A stretch of DNA of 64,000 nucleotides from Trissonchulus latispiculum (Eukaryota > Nematoda > Enoplea > Enoplida > Ironidae). The notes under the pieces were generated by a model, which had not been told where the DNA came from, made no database searches, and was given only the letters and a program-made list of their open reading frames with translations. The stretch is from positions 1 to 64,000 of the forward strand of contig JASAND010021340.1 in the NCBI GenBank assembly GCA_030248195.1, written 5' to 3'. Shown here one piece after another: positions 46,795 to 57,124 of the stretch; position 1 is the stretch's first letter; each line of letters starts with the position of its first letter. Both the position numbers and the translations under genes were made by a program.

Positions 46795-47570
46795 ATGGCG
46801 GACTATTTGAGCTTTTCGAAAATGACAAGTTTTCACCGCCAAAATAGGAATATCGGCTATGTCTCTCGACAACGAAAAGCTAGAAAGGTGCTTCAAAACG
46901 CAAAAATACAGAGCTCAACAAGATCTTTCGATTGAATATAATCGTAGCTGTGCAGCAGCTGTCTAACTGTCAAAAGTCGGCAAAAACCACTCTGTGCGGA
47001 GACGTCGAATTTGTGAAGAGGGATTTCCCGGAAGGTGTTAGAATGCTAAAAGAACTTATTTTGGAAAGGTTCATCAAATTTCATCTTGATTTGAACCGTC
47101 AACGAATAATATATGCCCGGAATCACAACCTTAAGGAAGTAATCGCAACCGTAGCTCAAGCAGCCGTGGAACGCATGTAACGAGTTAGCTCCGGAACTTT
47201 ATGAAAGGAAGGATAAGGCGAATAACCTTGTTATTGTTGGTATTCCGGAAAAAGCAGAATCAAATGCAGATGGCGGATGATTGTTCTTTAATTGGCAGTT
47301 ACTATAGGCATACCTAAAAATTCCAGTTCCAATTTTTTCGGTGATGGATGGACGTTTCCTCATCGTGGTCGTATCATGATGGTCTGTTTCAGAGATTGTC
47401 TCGTTGGCGAACGTCGTGCCTTTTTAGGCCACTGTATCCAAACACTGTATTTTTGGTTACTGAAACTTTTTGATGATGAGTTTAGTGACATTAATTTGTC
47501 TTTCCTAAAGCACCATATAGTTTATCGGTATAGGTGGGTTAGATGGAGGGGTGATGATTTAACTTCCTAA
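46795..47570 (+). pseudogene. LINE-1st copy ORF1 remnant (frameshifted)
   Basis: Short plus-strand frames in different phases: a start at 46857 (MSLDNEKLERCF), 46932-47180, about 47194-47280 with ERKDKANNLVIVGIPEKAES, and 47292-47570 with MMVCFRDCLVGERRAFL. The NLVIVGIPE and MVCFRD..ERRAFL pair is the usual layout of non-LTR ORF1 RNA-binding proteins. It is broken by several frame changes. By position and strand it goes with the ORF2 at 52725-60620. Confidence 0.6.
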
Positions 47571-48142
47571 GTCTTTGAAAGGGGTTATTTTTAAATAAGG
47601 TTGCAAATCGTTATGTTGAGTTATTATCCTTAAATGTTGTAGCACAAGGACAAATTCAAGCTCAAGCTGGATTGTATATAGAACACGTTCAGCAGTACTT
47701 GAAATTTCAATTGACAATTTTGACGCAGGAAATAACTGATTCAACTTTTAGAAAAAGTTTTGGCTTATGTCGATCTGAGTCGGGGCAAACATTTTCTTCT
47801 ACTTAAAGGATTAACTTAATTACTCGGTCCACTTGAAATCAGCAGACGTGTGTCTCATTAGAACCCCCACTTAATGATCCAACTGCGCTTGGCATTGATC
47901 CATTTTTGCCACACAAACTTAGGAGTGATCTATCAGCTATTTTCATTGATCCACTTTCAGATTTTTTAAAAATCATGCTTTTTTAGCGGGGGTGCTAAAA
48001 ACGCATTTGCGAACCAAACGAATGATCCAGTGGTAGAACTTTGCATATCAAACGAAAACTTTGTTAAATCATTGATCCATGATTTATTTTTATTTGAATT
48101 CGTTAATTTGTTTGCAGAAATATAAAAATTATGTGCGCATAG

Positions 48143-48993
48143 TAGGGTTGGTTTTTTCCGGAAAAAAAAGATTGCCGGAAAAAAACCTTTTTTTCCGGTT
48201 TTTTTCCCATTTTTTTTCCATTTTTTTCCTTTTTTTTCCGGTCACTCCAAAATTACACAATGTGCTAAAAGTTGCGTTATTTCATGTTTTTGCATGCGCA
48301 GAAGCAGTTTTCACGATATTTAGTAGCCCCACAAGGGTAATGCAATAACACAAGCGCTTAAAAAGATTCCAGTATTGATTATAGGAATCAAATATGACGC
48401 TGTAAAGCAAAGGACAGGTGATTTCTGTATACCTTGGCGGTTATACTAGACCCAGTTTGGGGTTTTCGTAGGTAACGCGCTTCGTAAAGTAAACAATTCT
48501 AGATTTTTTAACAGTTTTGGTTGAACACTAAACTGTTAGGTATGGAATTATTATATAACACTACCTGAGTTATGCAATAATTTCCACATTCCAGGGGAAA
48601 AATGTGAAATCCAAAAATTAGCTCAAATTCATCAATATATATCGTATTTTTACCTCATTAAACACTGTTTTTGATAGTTTCTTAATGTTCTGAGGTCATA
48701 AATTAACTTTCAGAACATGTCCCGAATATTTTTCCATTTTTTTCCGATGCGCGGAAAAAAACCCAAATACAATTTCGTCAGATTTAACATACCCCCACCT
48801 ACTATGACCCACGGAAAAGGTTGTAAATAGTGTGAAATTGCAGGAAAAGCTCTGAAAACATGATATTTCATTGTAAAAATCGTCAAAATAACATTAGGAA
48901 TATTTTTCCATTTTTTTCCACCCCATCGGAAAAAAATGGAAAAAAACGGAAAAAACCTTTTTTTCCAGTCCTTTTTTTCCGCGCCCATCCCTA
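48143..48993. mobile_element. hAT-like non-autonomous element with TTTTTTCCGG arrays
   Basis: Ends TAGGGTTGG and CCATCCCTA; exact 8-bp TSD GCGCATAG (48135-48142 and 48994-49001). Arrays of TTTTTTCC/GGAAAAAA motifs lie inside both ends (48155-48240; 48725-48765 and 48900-48980). The opposite arm of the host inverted repeat keeps the empty site near 51158. Confidence 0.85.
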
Positions 48994-49087
48994 GCGCATA
49001 GTGTCACAAAAGTATACGATAAATGCTATACATACATAGCTAACTTCAGGCTTAGAAAGGGTACAGTGGAAAGTTAGTCATCGTGGG

Positions 49088-49502
49088 CATAGTTTCCTTT
49101 GGGGGGTTGGGTCTCAAAATTTTCGACCAACTTTACCCCCCAGATTTTTTGACTTACTTCCCCCAACTTTTGGCTACCCCCTCCCCGACCCACCCCAACG
49201 ATTTTTGGACCCAAAAACTTAGCTAAATGTGGCCGAAAATAATCATTTATTGAAAAATGTTTCTAAGATTTGACCTAAAATCGCTTTAAAAAGGTGCAAA
49301 AACGTCTAATACGTTAAAAACAAGCCTTATTTTGATGACAAAAGGGCTAAATTACCGAAAATTTTGCTTTTTTGGCCATTTTTTGAAATTTCTGAGGTCC
49401 GAATTCTGGGGGGGGGGGGGGTTGGGGGTACCCTCCATCACATTTCGGAGGTCGGCCCAAGATTTGCCCCCCTCCCCAGGCCCAAAGTTCCAGGGAAACT
49501 AT
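49088..49502. mobile_element. C-run-rich TIR repeat (GCATAGTTTCC family), copy 3
   Basis: Complete copy matching 33990-34446 in order and orientation, from GCATAGTTTCCTTTGGGG to CCAGGGAAACTAT. Confidence 0.7.
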
Positions 49503-50073
49503 TATCTTGGGCATAGGTGTAATAGGGGGTCTAAAAGAGAGGAGTTGGGGAAGGGAGGAGAGGAGAGTTGGGGAAGAGAGGAGTTCCTCTAAAAGAGAGG
49601 ACAAGAGAGGAGTTGGGAGAGGTCTAAAAAGGGCCCCTCCCAAATTCCGGGGGAGGGGACCCCCAACCCAAATCCCCATTATACCTATGCGGTACCCCCC
49701 CCGTCGGAAGCCAACCCGACTGGCTACAGCTCGCCCCGTGCGAGACCGCCCCCCTCCGAAAAGGCCAGACCCCCTCCCCCACACCGGACCTCGAGTACTC
49801 CCCCCAAGCCGAGCTCAGACCCCCTCTTTCACCCCCTTGGGTAACACATAAAATCACAGAGCCCCCTAAAATCCACAAAATGGGTCGAAACATCATTTTT
49901 AAAAATTCGAAAAAATGGTTAAAAGTCAGCTAATAACAGCTAAATACGTTAAAAATAGCTTTTATAAGGTAATGCAGGCAATTATAAACTACCATTTGTG
50001 CTAATTTTGGCACATTATTGCATAAATTTGTCACTTTTCACCCTGTTTTCGGATACAAAAACTACTATGCATT
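49503..50073. other. GA-rich and C-run low-complexity DNA
   Basis: GAGGAGAGGAGAG-type repeats at 49540-49625, then CCCC-rich DNA resembling 34480-34600. The overlapping frames are low-complexity artefacts. Confidence 0.45.
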
Positions 50074-50532
50074 GGCACTTATTTAGATGGGGGGGGGCGA
50101 TTTTTTGCCTTGGTCCCCCCCTTATGGTTCGAAACATTTCTTGTCTCCGATTTGGCTGAAAAGTTGCCCCAAGGGTAATTCGGGGCCGCTGATTCTAAAT
50201 CTGCAGTCGAAATCGATCGTTCGCCGGCAGAAATAGATTTTCATCGATTTTTCAAAAATTCGACAATAACTTGATTTTGGCAGCTCGGATTGAAATTTCG
50301 ACTGTAGATTCGGAATCAGCGGCCCCGATTTACCCTAGGGGCGACTTTTCGCAAAAATCGGAGACAAAACATTTTTGACCGATTTTGATCGATCGATTCT
50401 ACTGATCGATCCATTTACCGGATCGATCTCTCGATTCGATTTTTGAAACCAGCAACCTCGATTTACCCTTGGGGCAACTTCTCAGCCAAATCGGAGACAA
50501 GGCGAAAAATCCCCCCCATCTAAATAAGTGCC
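50074..50532. repeat. 459-bp palindrome (GGCACTTATTTAGATGGGG ends)
   Basis: The two halves are inverse copies around about 50310: GGCACTTATTTAGATGGGG and TTTGGCTGAAAAGTTGCCCC on the left, inverse on the right, with a CGATCGATCGA-rich centre. Probably a foldback MITE. Confidence 0.75.
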
Positions 50533-51259
50533 AAAATTTTTTACCCCCCCCCCCAAATTCGATTTTTTCCGGACCCAACCCCACCTCAAAATGGTTTACC
50601 CCACCTACCCTAATTTCGGCTACCCCCTCCCCCAACGTTTTCTCAAGGTACACCTATGCGTCTGAAGACTCCCCCAATCCTCCCCCAAAACATTTTTCAT
50701 TTTTTATGCCAAAAATCGCACTTTCAGCCGTTTCTAATGATAAAAACATCTAACCATAAAGTAATTTTAACATTAGAATGTGGTTTTAAACTCAAAAACT
50801 TGATTGCCAACATGTTTCCAAGTCCAAAATAAGGTCAATATTGAGTCATAAGATCCATAATGCAGTTAAAAACGTATATTTCTCATACTAATAAACAGTT
50901 TAAGCCAAAAATTTGTACATTTTTGAAAATTTTTTCAAAATTTACCATAAAATTACCCAATTTTCGCCCCCCCCCCCAGTAGAGGGGGGGGGGTCCCCCC
51001 CCAAAAAAGTGGTGGGGGAGGGTTGAAAAAGGCGTGGGGGGCCACCCCCCCCACCTTATTTTTATGCCCATAATGACTAACTTTCGACTGTACTCTTTCT
51101 AAGCCTGAAGTTAGCTATGTATGTTTAGCATTTATCGTATACTTTTATGACACTATGCACACATAATTTTATATTTGTACAAACAAATTAAGGAATTCAG
51201 ATAAAAATAAATCATGGATCAATGATTCAACAAAGTTTTTTTGATATGCAAAGTTCTAC

Positions 51260-51887
51260 GGGTCTTTCCCATTATCCCCCCCATAGCTCCGAAGAAGTAC
51301 CGAAGAAGCTCAATTTGACGGATTGACTGAAATTTGGTAAAATTTGAGCGTTTCAGAATGCAAAATTTTAAATTTTTAAAAAAAATTTTAAAAATTTTTA
51401 AATTTTTAGTTTGGTAGGGGAGCAAAGTGGGACCGAAAAATTTTTTTTTAAAATTTTTTGCTGAAAACTTGTTTACGTGGCTTTTGGGCGCTGATCAAGA
51501 ATCTAAAACCAGAATTTCGATTCAGTTTTTTCGTTAGCTTAATATAAGCTTTAAAGTTTTAAGCTTAAGATTTAAGTTTATCCGAGTTGAGCTAAAAAAA
51601 GCCTGAATCGAAAAACCGATTTCAGATTCGTGATCAGCACCCCAGAAAACCCCTGTAAACAAGTTTTCAGCAAAAAATTTTTCAAAAAATTTTTCGTTCC
51701 CCCTTGGTCCCCCCTCACCAAACTAAAATTTAAAAATTTTTAAAATTTTTTAAAAAATTTAAAATTTTTGCATTTTTGAAATCAGCAGGTCCGAAAACCT
51801 ACCCCTACTAAATTTCAAGTCAATCCGTCAAATTGAGCTTCTTCGGCACTTCTTCGGAGCTATGGGAGGGGATAATAGGAAGGACCC
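51260..51887. mobile_element. Foldback element of the GGGTCTTTCC family, 628 bp
   Basis: The ends are GGGTCTTTCCCATTAT and a mutated inverse; exact 8-bp TSD AGTTCTAC (51252-51259 and 51888-51895). The facing arm of the host inverted repeat has the empty site at about 48028-48040. Same family as 17445-18020. Confidence 0.88.
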
Positions 51888-52075
51888 AGTTCTACCACTG
51901 GATCATTCGTTTGGTTCGCAAATGCGTTTTTAGCACCCCCGCTAAAAAAGCTTGATTTTTAAAAAATCTGAAAGTGGATCATTCCTAACTTTGTGTGGCA
52001 AAAATGGATCAATGCCAAGCGCAGTTGGATCATAAAGGTGGGGTGGGGTGCTAAGGAGACATACGTGAAATACGT

Positions 52076-52653
52076 AATCAGCAGGGGTCAATTTCTTTCC
52101 AGTTCTACCAATGGAACAGTTCAGCTCTGATGCACTGGACAGAAATAAAGAGTTGGTGAATGTTAAAAACTAGTTTTAATTTGAAGTAATGCCAGAATTA
52201 TTAAGAATGAAATTAATTGCAAAAACTGTTGGTAGGATAACTTGTTGCAGACTTATATACATTTGTGCTTTCCAATTTATTAAAAATATAAGTTTACATT
52301 AATGTTACTATTAGTGTTTCTAATAATGTTAATGTTACCATAGAACATAAAAGTTGTAAGTCGTAAAATTCAAAAGTTATTTGAATTTAACTTAGTTCCC
52401 TTTAAAATCCGATTCATAACTATTCATATTTTCACGATCTAAATAACTGTTCACTTAATCGACTGATAAATAAATACATTCCTAATAATTTCAAAAAATT
52501 TCAAACTGATAAGTGAAATCTGTTTACAATGCAAAAATACAAATATAGGAAATTTCATTTACCTAACACTCACCCTCTCTTTATTTCTGTCCAGCGCATT
52601 AGAGTTAAACTGTACTATTGGTAGAAATGGAATGACATTGACCCCTGCTGATT
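52076..52653. mobile_element. Inverted-repeat insert (AATCAGCAGGGGTCAAT ends)
   Basis: Arms of about 110 bp (52076-52185 and 52560-52653) share CAGCAGGGGTCAAT and GGACAGAAATAAAGAG in inverse, around an AT-rich core. The facing arm of the host composite lacks it. Confidence 0.65.
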
Positions 52654-52724
52654 TCAAGTGGACTGAGTCATTAAGTTAATCCTTTAAACAGAGGAAAATG
52701 TTTGCCCTTACTCAGACCGAGATA

Positions 52725-54235
52725 AGCCTAATTTTTTACTTTGGGTGACATTAATTTGCCCAATATAAACTGGTCTGCTGGTACATTGCCTACATGTGAA
52801 CTTAGTTCGAACTGGTATGTGAAAACGATGGAGATGGGGTTTTCGCAGTGTGTTGACAAACCAACACACATAAACGGAAACATACTAGATTTGGCATTTT
52901 GTAATGATGAATCTAATGTGACCATTCTTGCGGTAGGTGAACCTTTTGCCAATTCGGACTATTTCACGGTTTCAATCCAGCTTGGTCCTTTCAAGTGCCG
53001 TCAAAGTCCTGAGGGTACAACTAAATTTTTAAAATCGTACAGCAAATCATGCTCAAATTTGCAACTTTTTAGAATCAACAAACTGGGTGGAATTGCTGGA
53101 AGTGGAGCTCCATATTGACAGTGTATGGTTAACTTTTAAAGACAAAATAATGGAATGTATTCTGAATTATGTACCCTTATGTGATTTCAGTAAAGGCAAA
53201 TGGTCACACGTAACTGTTAAATTACTTAAGCGTCAAAAATGTTTACATAAGCGATACAGAAAGCAACATTCACACAGTTTAAAACGTAAAGATATCTATA
53301 ATTTTGAAAGTAAAATTTTAAATTCGAAGAATTAATTAAAATTTTGAACATATGGAAAGTCAAACCTGTCCCCAAACTATGAAATTCCAGTCATAAAAAA
53401 TTCTGCAAACAAAATCTTAGGTGATTAGATTATATGAGCAAGGCTAACGAATTTGATGATTATTTTGCATCAGTTAATTTCAAATATACTGATAGCATTT
53501 TTGATCTTGGTCGTAGAACAGATAAACGTTTGTCGGGTTGTACCTTTAGTCCCTTTGTTGTTTTGAAACTCTTGAATTGAAAAATTGAAGCCTAAACTTA
53601 GCCTAGGCCATGATGACATACCTCAGTGACTTCTGGTAAACTTTGCTGAACAGTGATCATTTCCTGTATCATTTATATTTCAGTATAGTTTCGAAACGTC
53701 AGCTTTGTCTGAAGAATGGAAATTAGCGAAGTTAATACCTGTTAATAAAAAAGGAGACTAACCCAACTCTAAAAATTATCTGTTAGGCTTTTGTGTTCTT
53801 GCGCTATAGGTAATGGAATCAATTATAGATGAAGCTTTGATATTGAAGAAAATTAACTCATTTCTAAAAGCCAACATGGTTTTCGTGCCAGGCGATCAAC
53901 TGCAAGCCAACTTTTACAAACTTAAAATGATTGGACCAGACTGATTGATTTGAAAAAGGCTATTGATGTTCTATACTTAGATATTGCAAAGGCATTTGAC
54001 TCAGTTTCACATAAAACTTTATTAAGCCAACTTAAAAGCTATGGTATTGTTGGTAAAATGTGTTTATGGTTTGAAAATTATTTACAGAATCGTAGACAAT
54101 TTGTCCAAATTAAAAAAGCTAAGTCAATGATTCTAAATACAGCTTCAGGTGTACCACAAGGTGGTAGCATTGGACTTACTTATACTTTTCTTCATATATA
54201 TTATATGATATCAAATATGATGATTTTTAAGCCAC
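52725..54235 (+). pseudogene. LINE-1st copy ORF2: endonuclease end and reverse transcriptase start (Jockey/CR1-like)
   Basis: The endonuclease (52741-53118) shows GDINLPNINW, CVDKPTHINGNILDL and a terminal NSDYF where the family has SDH, so the catalytic His is changed. A linker follows (53087-53335). RT blocks: EEWKLAKLIPV (about 53708), SQHGFRARRSTASQLL (about 53870), LYLDIAKAFDSVSHKTLLSQ (53971) and GVPQGGSIG (about 54150). There are many stops and frame shifts. Coding similarity ends at about 54235 at an insertion and resumes at 59770. Confidence 0.85.
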
Positions 54236-54239
54236 ATGT

Positions 54240-57110
54240 GAACGGCTATCCGAGTCCTGGAGATGATTTCTGCTGGCAGCTTATCCCACAGTCTTGCTAC
54301 ACAAGGAATAAAAGCTAATGAGTAGTCCTTGGCAGTGTGGGACCACACGGGAAAAGGGATTCACTTCTAGTCTCGGGATCGCCTGGCATGTTGCAATGGT
54401 GGAATTATGGATTGAACAAGGGCAGGCCAATTCCCACAGACTGCCTGATGATAGAAGGTGTCCACATTTGGACGATGCTGTGGCGAATCCAGTCGAAATG
54501 TAGGGAACAGCCGCTTAGCTTTTGCTTGGACAGAGTCTAGGGCAGTTAGGGTATACCTGGAGCATTTGTCCATAGAGGGGAACAATAGTCAACAATTGAT
54601 CTAATTGCGGCTTTATAAACATGATACCTGGCTCTTTCGGACAGAAAGGCAGCCATTAGGCGTAGCATTGACGTGAGTTTGCCCGCTCTGCCTTTTCTGA
54701 GTTCTTTCAGAGTTCTGCCTTTTCCATAATGCGACTACCCCACGAAACTTGTTGTGACAAAGTTAGTCCAAGCAGCTTAATTGATGTCATCATCTCATCC
54801 ACCTCCACATGCCCAAACCTTAATGCTAAGATGTCTGCTCGATCATGCCTCCTTGAAACTAGGAGGGATTTAGTTTTGGCCAGGCTGGAGTTAAGTTGCC
54901 ATTTCCTTGCCCAATTACCGGCAAGTCTCCTTCCGGCGGAGCGTGCACAACCTTCCTGTCGGCCTTACGAGCAATTTTAGTAGTGGGGGTGATGTCTTAT
55001 GACAACGTCGTTGCCTATATTTTCAGGTCATTGATGTACAACAAAAATAAGATCGGTCCAAGAATAGATCCCTGGGGGACACCAGCGCCTAGAGCTGCAG
55101 GTCGCGATGGAGTCATCAACAGCAACCGACTACACCCTGCTGTCCAAGTAGCCAGTCAACCATTTCAAATTTGGTCCATCAACACCATATTTGAGTGCTT
55201 GTGTAGCAACCCTCAATGCCACACAGTATCGAAAGCTGTTGCTATGTCCAGCCAGACCAGTCGTACTTCCTCATTTGCATCAAGGCCGGCTTCCCAAATG
55301 TTGGAAAGGTGCAAACAGGCACGGACGGTTGAATGCCGTTTACGAAATCCGAACTGCACATTCGCCTGGAGACTCTGCTTTTCCAGGTGATGGGAAAAAT
55401 GGTAAGCAATGTACTCTTCCATGACTATGGAAATCAGGAGCAGCAAGGCAATAGGTCTACAGTTTTTGGGATCGGTTTTACTTCCCTTTTTGTGGATAGG
55501 TACAACTTTTGCATTCTTCCAATCTGCTGGACAAACACATTCCTGCATAGACTTGTTAAAGCAGACAGCGGTCCAGCCAACTCAGGAGAACAGTTCTGCA
55601 AGAGGGTGGCAGGGATTTCGTCCAAACCCGGGGCTTTAGAACAGTCTAGACGTCGCAAAAGCTTGAGTACGACGTTCTCCGGCAACAGAATCGGTGGCAT
55701 GGACATATTGCAGCGTCTACTAAAGTAAGGCAACCGAGTATTTGGCGAGCGCAATTGGACTCAGCCGAGAAGGTACTGTTCAGTAGCTCAGCTTTGCTGG
55801 CAGAGGCAAGCTCTTCTCCAGAGTCGGTATACAAAGGCGGGATCATTGTTGTCACACGCCTACCCAGCACGCTATTGACTTTTTGCAACCAGACCCTTCC
55901 TTCACAACGGTCGATGTTTTCTGCAACACTGGAGGCCAGTTCGTTTTGAGTACACGATTATGTCGATTCCGGATGGATTTATACACTCGTCGATCGTCAA
56001 TGTTGCTGGAAGATTTCCATTGCATCCACGCTCCTTTCTTCTCCCTAAGAAGCTGTCTTAGTTCAGAGTTGTTTGTTCTTCTGCGGTTTAATAACCTTCC
56101 GAGTAGCTCCATTGCAGTACTTATAGTAGACTTCAATGAGTTCCTAGAATACTCCGTAGAACCATCCATAAGACTGTTCAAGTCTTGCTCAGCTAGATAT
56201 AGTCGGATGCTGTCCCAGTCCACTTGACTTAAACAGTGTACGTCTTCGTAGGAATGTCCCCAGAAACAGTTGAATGGGTTGCTGCCTCGACACAAACAAT
56301 GGCATGATCTGAGGTGCCAATAGGTACCTGGCAACCACAAAAGCAAAAGCAGTCGCAGTCCGCAATGCACAGATGGAGTCTCGGACATTCTGGTAGGCTC
56401 CGTCACTACTTGGGCGAGTCTGTTTGCGGCAGGCTTCGCAAGCAACTCCGGCATGATTCGTAGGACCTGAGAAACGCAACGAGGAATAATTTTGAGTGTT
56501 TGGTGGCCCAAGACTGCAAAAGCCGCATCTGGAATTCTATTGCTCAACATATCAACATATTCCATATCGCGATCTAATGCCTAAAACAGGTGGTTTGAAC
56601 TATTAGGCCTTTGGTAGCAAAGAGCAATGACCAGTGGACGCCGTGAGGCGTTTATCTTAACCCACAGGTACTCCAATTCAGGATTGTCCACAAGAAGAGT
56701 ACACGGCATGTCTCTTTTGAAGTGAAACATGTTTCCTCCGCCATGACCTTTCCTGTCCTGTCAAAATAAGAGTAGCCAGGCAAGTATCACTGATGGAAGA
56801 ACGAAGGAAAGTTTCATTTACTGCAATACGGCTGTTTTGACAGATGCCACATGTCTTCGGTGGCGTAAAGCATCGAGATTTCCATCCAACCAGCGAATAT
56901 TGGTAAACCAGCTTGGAACACCTTGCTGGGCCCAATCAGGGGCGAACACCCGTTGCCGGTTTTTGTTCGCCCCGTCACATTTGCCTGTTACGCACGACGT
57001 CTGACCGCTAACCTTGCGATTTGGGTTTGTAACAGTCTTAACAGTCTTCGTGTGACCAATCGTAGCTAGAAAAGAAAACTCCTATGGGTGAGTTGGGCTG
57101 CCAACCCATC
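54240..57110 (-). pseudogene. LINE-2nd copy, ORF2 on the minus strand (endonuclease and reverse transcriptase)
   Basis: Read right to left. The endonuclease start region is near 56990-56870 (NKNRQRVFAPDW, GVPSWFTNIRWLDGNLDAL) and its middle near 56730-56620 (GHGGGNMFHFKRDMPC, INASRRPLVIALCYQRPN). The linker is 56220-55880. RT blocks are CSKAPGLDEIPATLL (about 55640), ADWKNAKVVPIHKKGSKTDP (about 55530), FGFRKRHSTVRA, WLDIATAFDTVWH (about 55250) and AGVPQGSILGPILFLLYIND (about 55070). A C-terminal tail is recognisable to about 54370 (DSVQAKAKRLFPTF). Frame shifts and stops are present. GC is higher than in the plus-strand LINE it interrupts. Confidence 0.85.
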
Positions 57111-57124
57111 ACCAGGAATTCCAG

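Larger units (their letters stand above)
47761..52729. mobile_element. Large inverted-repeat composite (about 5 kb) inside a LINE
   Basis: The ends share GGCTTAT.TCG.TCTGAGT and GGGCAAACATTTTC in inverse. Arms 47761-49090 and 51062-52729 align along their length apart from inserts (48143-48993 left; 51260-51887 and 52076-52653 right). The arms carry repeated GGATCA/TGATCC blocks. The middle is C-run repeats and a palindrome. No transposase was seen. It separates LINE ORF1 from the ORF2 endonuclease. Confidence 0.75.
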
